NCBI GenBank assembly: GCA_027922465.2
Contig: BQMF02000326.1
Location: 124,001-188,000 of the forward strand
Direction of reading: 5' to 3'
Source of the DNA: Turritopsis dohrnii
Taxonomy: Eukaryota; Cnidaria; Hydrozoa; Anthoathecata; Oceaniidae
DNA: 64,000 nt
The notes under the pieces are model-generated. The model saw only the letters and a program-made list of their open reading frames with translations. It was not told the origin of the DNA and did no database searches. Positions 33,029 to 43,679 of this stretch are shown piece after piece; position 1 is the first letter of the stretch; the number at the start of each line of letters is the position of its first letter. The translations under genes and the position numbers were made by a program.

Positions 33029-35806
33029 TGGATTTCTGCGTAAGCAAGAAAGCCTTTACTTTCGTCGTTGTTGGATTTCTGCGTAAGCAAGAAATACTTT
33101 ACGATCGTCCGTGTTTTTCTGTTTTTTCATCTCACTGTCCAAACCTACGCATTTTTGTTTCTTAAATTTCATTGGTTCATAAAAAAGCCGTCTTAATTGT
33201 CATTGGTGCATAATGCCCGATTTCTCCGAAAGGGTGCTAATTTAGCCACCTCCACTTAAATAGCGATAGTTTATTGGCTGATTTTCGCCATGCCATGTGA
33301 TCGTCCACAAAACGTTTTAAAAATGGCAGCGAAAGAACGTGTGTAGTTTGCTAAAAGTTTCTTTGATGGAAATATGGCTTTAAAAGAAGTTAATACAGCT
33401 TATAATTTTATATAAAGAATTGCATTACTGTTGGGAACTTATCATGTTCACAAAATTAAATTACAGTGTGGTTATTCTGTTTTTTGAAAGAAGTTTTCTT
33501 GAAGTTTAAAATATGAAAACAGTGCCAATACATGATGGTGTGTGGAAGAAAAGGTATTTCTTGTTTTATTTTTGCTCCAAGCCTTTTTAAATATGAAAGA
33601 CCTTCGTGTATTTTGTATGTGTATGCATGTTTGAAGTCAATTTTTAGAAGCTTTTGGATTTTTAAAGCTCAGCTTAGCTTCCTTTCAGCTCCTCCCCAAC
33701 ATCACCAACATATGCACTTTATACAGCTATTTATACTATATTTAGTAGCAATTTTTGGATGTATTCTGGCTATATCAGCTTATCTCTTTTCTCCCTATGT
33801 ATGTTGTATTTTTTTTATCTTTTAGATTAGATATGAGCTTTAATTTCTAAGTAATTATTATTTTGATATTTATATTTTTCATTCTGAGGAGATCAATAAT
33901 ATAGAAACTTTATAATTAGTTTGTGCTGCCCAAACGATATGTTGGTTACTGCCAGTATACACAATCTTTTTATAGGATTCATTATATTTAATGTGGTTAA
34001 ATTAAAGTTTCGTATTGTGTCGATGCACTTTTTTGGAGTACGTGAGTGGCAAATATCCAGTAACAATCATTCAGCTTATTCGTACAAAAAAACAGATCTT
34101 CATAAATGATCTCCGCGATAGCATAAAGAAAAGCCCCTTTTTTATGTTATGGTAGGCTGACTTTCTTGACGAACATTGTCAGTCGCATCAATATTTTTGT
34201 TTATTTAATGCTGATGCCTCTCGAGCTGAATGATGTGACTGTCTTAGTTTTGCAGGACTAGTGTGCTAGTGTTGCATTTTTGTGGCATTTTCAGCAGCAA
34301 AGCTTGCAGAAATCCTTCTGCCCGGTAGGGCATCTTGTTTTTCTTAGTTTTTTTTTTTTTTTTTTTTTTTTTCATCTTACTGTCCAAACCTAGCGATTTT
34401 TTTATTTCGAAGTTCATTGGTTCATACAGCCACCGTCTCAAAGTTCATTGGTGCATGAAGCGCCACTATTACGAAAGGGTGCTAATTAACTTTAATAGCG
34501 CTAGTTTATTGGCTTGAATTTCCGCCATGTGATCATCCGGGTATTTTTCGACTTTACATTTGCACGCCGTTCGCATAATGGTATACCACAGCGTGACCGA
34601 AGAAACTTCCAAAAGTTGATTGATCAATGTTGAATAGATTTACAGTTCCCAGACCGACAGTAGAGGGTAGAAATTTATGATTATCTTACAAAGATTCTAC
34701 TGTGTTCATTCATTGTTCATTTTTTAAAAACAAGTTCTCAATGTTTTATAAAAACAGTGTGTCAAAAAGGAAAGGTTTTTGTTTTTTTGAAAATATCTGG
34801 TATTCTTTTAAGCTTTTCTAAATACAAAAGCTCGTTTGTTTCATTTGTGGGCTGTAATGCCTTTTAAATTCTGGATACGTACAGCTCAGCTCAGTTTCCT
34901 CTTCAGCTCCAACAACAAGAATATCTGTCTAACCTCTGCCTGCATCATTTTATGTTTGATATTTCTCTAGCTATGTTAGCATATTTACTTGTATAGTTCT
35001 TGGCTGTATTATTATCAATGCCCTTAATTAGGAATGGGACTCCCTACTTACGATAGCAAATAGGAAACTTATCTTGACTGTATTTAAGTTTGAACTGCTT
35101 TCAGTTATGTTTGCTAATTTAAAAATCCAAATCTTTGTTTACTTTTTTTTGTTTGGGAAGTCTTTTCGTTATTAGGAAGATTGACCGTATATTGAAAGAC
35201 TTACGTAATCACTGTGATATCTTACAGCATCTATTTAAATTTATTGTTCTTTTGTTCATTAAGTTTATTGGCAGTTAACGTAAGTTTCATATTGTGTCAG
35301 CTATGCTTTAATAATTTCCTGGGGTGTATGCGTAATTAAAAATCTAATGTTTTTTTAAGTTTCTAAGTTTTTAAGTTTAAGTTTCAGTTATGTATGTTGA
35401 TTTTGTATGTATATGGATGTATTTCGTATCATTAAAATCTACGCTTTCCTTTTTGTCCTTAGGAATTCTGTTAGGAAGATTGACAATACATATTTAAATT
35501 CATAACATTTACATTGACTTACATGCATACTCATTGATCACTGAATACTTAATATCATTTCGTACCAACAAAATAAAGAACTTATGTCATTCAGATATAA
35601 TCAAGTTTATTGATGTTTATTGGTATAAAGTTTTGCATAGTGACAATTATGTTTTTCCAGATTTTTGCGGAGTACATGATCAGAAATTTAATGAATATAT
35701 ATTGCAGATTAAACTTTTCTTAAATTTCAAGAATCTTGTAGTCTTTCTCTTTTCATACTTCAGCTGATTTTGCAGAAATCCTTATGCCTGCAAGGGCATC
35801 TTGTTA
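33029..35806. repeat. Two adjacent ~1.2-1.45-kb repeat units with hairpin ends
   Basis: Unit 1 (about 33113-34340) and unit 2 (about 34341-35806) share, in order: 'tgtccaaacctacg/agcg', 'cattggttcata', 'gaaagggtgctaatt', 'tagtttattggct', 'ccatgtgatc', the 'agctcag...ttcctcttcagctcc' region, and the end GCAGAAATCCTTCTGCC...GGGCATCTTG. The end can fold as GCAGAA-ATCC-TTCTGC in unit 1. The inverse GGATTTCTGC occurs twice just upstream (33031 and 33070). A Helitron/Helentron-type non-autonomous element is possible, but CTTG is not the canonical end. Non-coding. Confidence 0.45.
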
Positions 35807-38800
35807 AAATTTCTTTCTTGTCGAATATTTACAGGGAGTTCGTTGTATAACTTTGCCCCAGTATAGGCAAACGACTTTCTTGAGAATTCTAGTTTTATAT
35901 TCGGTAACTTAAGAAGGCAGCCAGCATTTCTAGTCACTCTATTATGATCGTTGATCCTAAAATATTGTGAAAACGTTTGACATGTTTTACCATCTAGACA
36001 TTTCCTTGTCATGACACAGGCATTTCGTTTGAACAGGTTTTCAATCGATATTGATTTATCTGTTGAGATACTGTTGTACATTCTTTCCAGCGATTTGAGG
36101 TTTTCTTGCTGTTTTTTCGTTAGTACAAGATGAAGATTACTGCAGTAACTGATAATGGGTATGACCATTGCTGTATAGATCCTTTTTGTTGCATGGTTTG
36201 GTAGAAGTGGTTTCATTTTCATCACCAGGTTCATCCTCTATGTTAATGCTGAATCAAGTATATTCCCCAAATACGTATATCTTTCAGTTGAATGGAGTGT
36301 TACATCACGATATTTAACATCAATCTTTTTTCCTTTTCAATCTCTGTGCAGTTCCAAATAGCATAGATTCACTTTTTCCTTTCTTCATATTTAAGATTAG
36401 CTCGTGCTCGAAACAAAACTGCGATAAAAAATCAAGATCTTCGTTGATACAAGGATTCAGCACAACGATGTCACTATTTGCCAGATACAGAACAGTGTCA
36501 TCAGCATACTTGATAACACTGGAATGGCGTAAAGATTCTGCAAAACTATCGAAAAATACCAAAAACATTAGAGGACCCAGTATAGATCCCTGGGGAACAC
36601 CTGAAGTTACTGGTTCTTCTTTAGATCTTACACCATCAATGTCAATGATTTGTTTCCTATTAAACAAGTAAGACTTAAACCATTCAAGTTCTTTTCCGGA
36701 AATACCATAGGAAAAAAGTTTATCAATAAGAGTTGCATGGTTAATGGTATCAAAAGCACGGCTTAGATCAATGAATACACATGCAACTAGTTTACCATCA
36801 TTTACATTTTTTCTGATCTCATCACATAAATGTAATGCTGCTTGGTTAGTGGAACGTTTCTTTCTATAGCCAAACTGGCTCTCTGACAAAAGATTGTGGT
36901 GTTCCAGATAATCACTGACTTGTGACTGCACGGCCTTTTCAATGATCTTAGAAAGTATAGGAAGTATCGATATTGGTCTAAAGTTTTCTGGTTGATTGTT
37001 TGGGCCTGCTTTATGAACAGGTGTTATTCGGGCTTTCTTCCAATGTTCAGGAAATGTTGCAGTTTGTAACGATAGATTGATGACATGAGTAATCATGGGT
37101 GAAAGAGAGCTGGCACAGTCCTTAAGCATGGTTGCAGGAAGTTCGTCTAAACCTGAAGCTTTCTTTCTTTTAAGTTTCTTTAACTGCTTTTGGACGAAAA
37201 CGTTCGAGACATATGCAAAATGAAAAATTGAGCTAGTTTTAGTTTGAGATGGTGAGAGTTTTCTCCATGCGAAATTGACCAGCTTAAATGAATTTTGTTT
37301 AAGCTTGTTTACAATACCAGAGAAATAATCTGAGAATTCATGTACCTTTTCTTCTTTGTTCAAATTAGTCGTGATTGATTGACGTTTTGTAGGAAAGACT
37401 TTTTTGACGATATTCCAGAATTGTTTTGGTTGATGTTGATGTTCGTTGATTAGATTTTGGTAGTACGTGCTGCGACCTTTGCGTAACATGTTGCTGCATC
37501 GATTACGTAAATTTCTAAAGGCCTTCCAATCGTTCTCTAAGTTCGTTTTCCTGGCTTTTCTTAGCATTCGGTCACGATAATCCATTAGGCCCCTTGTAGC
37601 TTGGTCTATCCAAGGGCACGGTCTACCTTTAATTCTCTTCTCGATGAATGGTGCATGTCGGTTAAAGATGCGTGACAAAACCCTGTTAAGAATTTCAACA
37701 ACCCGGTTGACATCCGTTATTTCGTAAAACGATGTCCAGTCTAGTTCATTGATCTCATTTGATACGTTGATAGCATTGTAATTTCGATAATTACGACATC
37801 GAATCTGTTTCGGTTGATATTTTATAAAGTTGTTCTTTCTAATGCAACCAACCATGTCATGATCTGAATATGACATTGGAATAACAAAAGACTTTTTAAT
37901 GTTTATGGAGTTTGAAGCAATTATATCTATCAAACTGGTCGATTCCGAAGTGATACGTGTCGGTTCTTTTATCAACTGTTTCAAACCATTAGCCATTAGA
38001 ATATTTTTGAATTCTTTACTGTTTCGAAGATTGCTATTGTTTTTACAAAAATTAACATTGCAATCCCCCAGGAAAATTACTTCATTAAATAATATAATTG
38101 ATTTTGATAAAAGAATCTGCAAATGTTTATTGAAATTTTTTGAGAGATATTTAGAGTCATTTGGTGGCCTGTAAAAAGCAATTATGAGAAAAGATTTGCT
38201 TTTTTGTTGTGATATTTCGATAGCAATACTTTCAATATCTGTGTGCTCTAAATCAGGCCTTCTGTTCCAAACAACTGAATTATGAATATAGCAACAAATA
38301 CCACCACCCTTTCCAGTGAGTCGTGCCTTACTGATAAACAAATAACCATCTACATTAAACAGCATTTCATTTTCATCTGGTGATAAATACGTTTCAGACA
38401 AAGTTAGTATATCGATCTCATTTCGGTTTAGCATGTCATGTATTCCTTCAAAGTTGTTTGAAAGACCACGTATATTCAGATGTAATATCTTGAACCCACT
38501 TTCCTTCAGTACGTTCAGATCAGTAGGGCCAGGACAAGGCTTAATATCTCCACTTAACAGTAACAACATAAGCAAGAAAATATTTCTCCTTGAGATAAAA
38601 TCATAACGAAGGATCTTTTTCTTGATGTTATTGTAGAAAAGCATCGTCATAATTTCAGCAGTATCTTCATTTGTTAAATAATTATTCTCGGTATTCAGAT
38701 TATTGTTCCAAGTAGTATAAGTATAAGTAAAGCCAATGAACAAAATCAAAGCAAGAGTGAAAACTGTACACAAGAACACGTCCGTTCTGCTTACCGCCAT
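35807..38800 (-). pseudogene. LINE-D ORF2: TM, 2A-like, endonuclease, RT
   Basis: Starts at 38800 (MAVSRTDVF). A hydrophobic segment (residues ~8-26) and a second (RRNIFLLMLLLL, 71-82) lead into SGDIKPCPGP. The endonuclease follows (HLNIRGLSNNF, LSETYLSPDE, GDCNVNF, YSDHDMVG). The RT has FRPISILPILSKI, CVFIDLSRAFDT (A), SGVPQGSILGP (B) and IKYADDTVLY (C). The 826-codon frame is open to 36320, where an A-run shift ends it. The remaining ~150 residues (TYLGN to KLYNELPVNIRQ) follow in another frame with one more stop. The endonuclease and RT motifs look intact, so the copy is recently inactivated. Confidence 0.9.
38525..38554 (-). other. Degenerate 2A-like motif
   Basis: Encodes SGDIKPCPGP at residues 83-92 of the LINE-D ORF, in the position of 2A peptides. 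The 2A Glu and Asn are replaced by Lys and Cys (D-I-K-P-C-P-G-P), so skipping activity is unlikely. Confidence 0.65.
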
Positions 38801-39961
38801 GTTGCCATGTAAAAAGCTAGGAAATCTGACACCTTACAAAAAATGACCTTGATTGCTCGTATGCGTGACAATGTGTCTTTCACACATTTTTGTTGTACTT
38901 CATTGAAAATAAAAAAGTATATAAGCAAAACAACTGCTTATTATTTGAGATTAAGAAAATAAGAGATTGCTGGCCAAGCAGAGAAACAGAAAAAACAACA
39001 ACAAATTCGCAAAAGCTTTCGATTTAAAAATCATCATCAGTGCTGATGTAAAAATGAAAAAAATGAAAAAATGAAATTTATCTATTATGGTGAATGATAA
39101 TTTTTTACATACATGAAAACATAAAAGATCATACGAATATATATGAGTGACAAGACAAGACAAGACTATGAAAGAAATAAAAAATATATGTGTCCATTGC
39201 TTTGATAATAAGTGCATTACATTACTAACACAGAATATTAGTGATTAATTCAATTATAAGTAGCACACAAATGCACCTTCACAGACAGAGCAGAGCTATA
39301 ATAACTATGTCTTATATATATACATTTTTGGAGATGTTTTCTGTTTGGGTGACTATAGATTGAACACACATTGTGACACACACATTGAAAACTCTTCTAA
39401 GTTGACGGATGTAACTATATAACAGATTACAAAAAATAACATCAACATTCATTATGGAATGAAATGCATATCATAATGCATCATAGCATACATAGGTCCT
39501 TGCTTGGCTTGGAGGTAGCAGAGCTCTAATATCTCCTGGCCAATTTAGTGACACAAAATACAAAATCAGCAATAAGTAGCCAGCAAGGAAACTCAGCAGT
39601 ATATAATCACAGTATCACTTATAACGATCATAATATTGAGAATTGCATTACTTCTCTGAAGCATTATAAATCCGTGTTTCCAGAAACGTGAACTCCTCTT
39701 TATTTTTATGGAGGCCGCACTCACCCTGATAAAGAAGTTGTAATTATCAATCATTAAACAATTCTTAATTAAGCCACAATCAACAAATAGCCTCTATTCC
39801 AGCCTTAAGATTAAGGCTTGTGTTTTTAAAGGTATCAGCCTACAACTGGGGACAAAAATTTATGGACGGACGGACGGACGAACACAAATGCTAATGAAAG
39901 ATCAGCTGCTGCCGCGCTGACCAATTATAAAAAATAGAAAACGACTATAACAGCTACTTAC

Positions 39962-40244
39962 GAAGCAGCCGCTCCATATCTAAAAATACAAAAAAAAATA
40001 ATAAGCAACAACCAAAAAAGTATATTTTTTAGAGAACCATAGAAATATTTTGCGAAAGGAAATGGACATACCTATATTATTGTTATTATTCAAATTTAGA
40101 ACTGAAAAGAAAATAAAGATTTAATGAAGCATTTTATAGAATTGTAATCAGTATTCATAAAACAAAATGAAATTATCATAGGTGCTTACATAACGCCGCA
40201 ACTGCCGCTTGGACATTATTGCCCTGGAGATTATTATTTGCCAT
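39962..40244 (-). CDS. Chain of three possible micro-exons, unknown
   Basis: On the minus strand three short segments are bounded by AG and GT: 40244-40190 (begins ATGGCAAATAAT), 40101-40072 and 39979-39962. Spliced, they read MANNNLQGNNVQAAVAAL, then an Asn-rich stretch and MERLLR, with a stop at the next acceptor (39725). It could be the end of a larger gene, a short peptide transcript or chance. Positions 38950-41150 otherwise show no coding I can support. Confidence 0.25.
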
Positions 40245-41276
40245 CTGAAAAAGTAACGATAATTATATTGTTAAGACTGCTTTTTTCTTGGACATACAGT
40301 GACTATGTCATTAACAAGTGATAATACGAACGTTGACTAAAAGTATTGTAGGTGTTAAAGGTACAATATTCCATATGACAACTTGAATGAGATACAGAAA
40401 AGCAACATATAACGGCCAATACGTTTAATGCTAATTTAGTCTGTAAAAGAGAAAATATTGGACAATAGTTCAAGTTATATATTCTCAATATATATTAACA
40501 ATGTATAATCAGATAAATATGAAATTACTTTAAACACTTTTATAGAGAAAAACTGTGGATCAAGTTACTTCTGTGATTATTATACCGACTCCAGGGGAAA
40601 AACTCCTGGTTATCCCATGCCAAAGGGGATTGATTAAGTCTATTGTTCCAGAAGAAACCGTATAGATAGGGTGGGGGATGTCACTGAATTATAAACAAAA
40701 CCACTTGTGAGCATGCAGCCATGTGTAACTTCCTAACTTTCTATTATCTCAATAAACATAGACCAATCTCTCAAGTGCAACGAAATTTCATCTTTCTTTA
40801 CATTTAGCTGATATGTATTTTCTATTCTACGACTATACGCAAACTCTAAACATATGAAATTAAGTTGTGCTCACAACATGAACTTGTGAAAAAATCTTAC
40901 TGAATCTACTTTCAATTTGTTAGCAAAGCCTCAAGTTTAGAGGAATATTTTCAAAAGATTTCTTACCCAAGTGTCTCAATCCAAAGCTACACAACATGCA
41001 AATTATGTGTAGAGGTTTACGCTTTGTCTCATTGTCTAAAAAAGAAAAGAAAATCTAAGAGAACTGCAGGTACAAAAAATAGTAATGGACTATCAGGTTA
41101 AAAAAGGAAAAGAATTGTAAGCAAAACATTCATACCAATTTTTAAAAGAAACCATGCAGTTCAACATGTATGGCCATATGTTACTGTATAACATTGATAA
41201 AACTGCCTTTTCAATGACATCAGAATCTCAAAAAAAGAGAATAAATTACAATATGTCACACATACAACGGCTTTTT

Positions 41277-41375
41277 GCCGCTTTCATACCCTCCTCCACC
41301 CGGCTCCATGCCTCTTTCATACCCTCCTCCACCCGGCTTCATGCCGCTTTCATACCCTCCTCCACCCGGCTCCAT
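41277..41375. repeat. 33-bp minisatellite, 3 units
   Basis: Three exact-length 33-bp units (gccgctttcataccctcctc...) with two or three substitutions. The repeat length is a multiple of three and is open on the plus strand (AFIPSSTRLH), but no gene context supports coding. Confidence 0.85.
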
Positions 41376-41384
41376 GTCGCTAAT

Positions 41385-41600
41385 CTAATCTAATGCTATA
41401 TACTAATCATTTGGCATATTCAATCTAATCTATTTAATGTAAACTAATCTAATTTCTAGGTCATCTAATCTAATGCTATACTCATTCAATTCAATTCAAT
41501 TCAATGTAATTCAATTCAATGTAATTCATTTCAATGTAATTCATTTCAATGTCATTCATTTCAATGTAATTCATTTCAATGTAAACTGCTTTAATTTCAG
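41385..41600. repeat. TCTAA and TTCAATG(TAA) simple repeats
   Basis: AATCTAATCTAATG motifs (41385-41480) grade into ATTCAATTCAATG and 15-bp ATTTCAATGTAATTC units (41484-41590). Confidence 0.85.
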
Positions 41601-41768
41601 TATTATTCAATTCAATGTATACCAATTTCCAGGTAATGTAATGTGATGCCTCCTCATTAACCTTGCGTAAAGTTTCAATTCAAAACATTTAATATCAATT
41701 GCACAAATATTTTTGCGAGGTAAAAATATTCATAATACCTGTTGGTAGATTACATTCCTAGTGTAGCA

Positions 41769-42131
41769 TCATTGTCGGTGAGCTTGCGCTTCAAGTCGAG
41801 CAGCAACTTGCTCAGGTTGTTCGTTACCTCTTAACGACTGCTGTCGGTGAGCTTGTGATAGGAGTCGAGCAGCAACTTGTTCTGGTTGCTCATTAGCCCG
41901 TCGCTGTCTTTGAAGTTGTGCATCCCTCTCCCTTCTCAATTGACCACGAATCTCACTTTGATTTGCACGATATCTACTTTGTCGTTCAGCATTTCTAATG
42001 CGACGACGTTGTTGAGGGTCATCAGCAGGGGGTTGTTGTTGTTGTTGCCGTGCATCAACTACATTTCTATCAAATTGTGATCTAGGCAATGCAAACCTTT
42101 GAGGGATTCCATAGTCATGATCAGAATTCAT
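41769..42131 (-). CDS. Small Arg/Gln-rich protein, Helitron-helicase N-term-like
   Basis: 120 codons, start MNSDHDYGIPQRF. It has a Q-run, then RRRIRNAERQSRYRANQ and two copies of NEQPEQVAARL...QAHRQ. This R/E/Q repeat style is common at the N-terminus of PIF1-like helicases of metazoan Helitrons, but no helicase follows, and a stop closes the ORF. It may be a Helitron fragment or an unrelated low-complexity protein. Positions 42132-42640 show nothing else. Confidence 0.4.
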   Translation of the reverse strand: MNSDHDYGIPQRFALPRSQFDRNVVDARQQQQQPPADDPQQRRRIRNAERQSRYRANQSEIRGQLRRERDAQLQRQRRANEQPEQVAARLLSQAHRQQSLRGNEQPEQVAARLEAQAHRQ

Positions 42132-42644
42132 AACTCGTTGAGAAAAAACTCAAACAAAAGAACAATCTATACGCAGGAATCTATTCACCACAAAAATAAA
42201 AACACAACAGGCCTTGTGCTTTTTGTCAGTTTACCTAGCTAAATAGACAACAATAAACAAAAAAGCAAACACAACTTTCCTTTGTTGTCTTTAGGCAAAC
42301 GAAATGATCGTATTTCAACTTTCTTCACTTTCTTTTCGCGCGAATATATGAACCAAAAGGGTTCAAAGCAAACCTGATCAGTTTCCAATTGTTGCCATAA
42401 CATTGAACGGGGGTTAACAATCACTTAAAACCTTATCACTAAAGGTCATTCTTAAGTATTGTGGAAATATTAAGTTATAAATTCACTTATATTACTCATG
42501 TACATATATTTCAGTTAAAAATATTACAATTTCATGCAATTATTGCTATTTTTTAGAAGCCAATTTTTTACGTTTATACTCCCTAATTTTCTTCAGATCT
42601 CCGCGATTTCTCCGTTGCAGATCCCCGATTTCTTTCGAATCGAA

Positions 42645-43620
42645 ATCTACAATCTTACGTGACTTACAAACAAACGAACAAACAAACAAGCAGAGAATCG
42701 GCTATTAATATATAGACTAGACGCCAAGGCGTCGTCGCACGCCGCCAACGATCGACATGCATTTCAGGTAAAACATTTCTTACCGGTTTTTATTTCGAAA
42801 ATGATCTCTTTATTCAAATCCCGTGTACGCGTATAAAAGTTGTTGTATGTACTGATAAAAAAAACTGACGTCAAATCAATGATACAGTAGAATCTGACGT
42901 CATTATAGAGAAAAAAACGTTCTCACCGCTGCGTGGTTTTACACGGACAATATAGGAAATCCTACGTAAAATTTAGTTAAATATATCACTCTCTAAGATA
43001 AAAGTGTGACACACAATTGTGAATTAGTATAATAAGACTAGTATTCCGGGTAAAACCTTTTTACCGAACTTAACTTCGAAAAGGATCGTTCAAAATCGCC
43101 TTTCCTGTGAACGATCCCCGTGATGAAAATTCCAATTTAGGAATTGGAAACGGAAAATGTAACCATGTTGTAGATCTCGAAAAACTGATCAAAAAAGTGT
43201 ATGGGATCGTTTCGCTACGAACAATCATTGCAGAGATATGGTCGATCAAAGGTTTTGATGACGTCATATCCGCAGTACCAAATAAAATTTAGGCCCAAAT
43301 GATGCGTCACCCCATCACGCGTATCGCTGACCCCAAAAAACGTCAGTTATCCCTATTGTTTCTTGAGATATTTCCCCAAAAACGTCGCGTTCGATTGGGG
43401 ATGCAATGCAATGATTCCCCGTGATCATAAAAAATTGACGTCAAATGATGCCACGTGTTTTTGGAATGATCGTGAAAAAAATTTCTCTCGCATCTACGTG
43501 GTTTTACGCGCACATAAGAGGACGATGACCGTAAAAAATAAACAAATATATCACTCTCTAAAATAAAAGTGTGACACACAAATGCGAATTAGTATAATAA
43601 GACTAGTATCCCGGGTAAAA
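42645..43620. repeat. Start of the ~565-bp satellite block
   Basis: Begins with the boundary module 'gagaatcggctattaatatatagactag' plus a CGCCAAGGCG-type hairpin (42690-42745). A partial unit follows, then a full unit (43024-43586). Unit landmarks are 'ttagtataataagactagtatcccgggtaaaa', 'gatcaaaaaagtgtatgggatcgtttcgctac', TGACGTCA and CCACGTG. Confidence 0.85.
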
Positions 43621-43679
43621 ACTTTTTACCGAACTTAACTTCAAAAACATTAGGTCAAATCCACCATTCCCGTGTACGT

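Larger units (their letters stand above)
35807..38810 (-). mobile_element. LINE-D: nearly intact LINE, minus strand
   Basis: One long ORF (38800-36320) and its frameshifted C-terminus (to about 35807). The 3' UTR and tail are missing because the repeat unit ending at 35806 abuts directly. 5' of the ORF at 38811-38950 no promoter is obvious. Its coding is close to LINE-B, so they are the same broad family. Confidence 0.85.

Noticed and set aside
31113..36000. A RAG2-like gene downstream of the RAG1-like element
   Set aside because: No Kelch-like repeats or PHD finger found on either strand. The region is repeats and a LINE.
41277..41375. CRISPR-like array
   Set aside because: Units are directly adjacent with no spacers, and the genome is eukaryotic. 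It is a minisatellite.
41154..41393. ORF across the 33-bp minisatellite
   Set aside because: The open frame comes from the unit length being a multiple of three. No promoter, homology or splice context.
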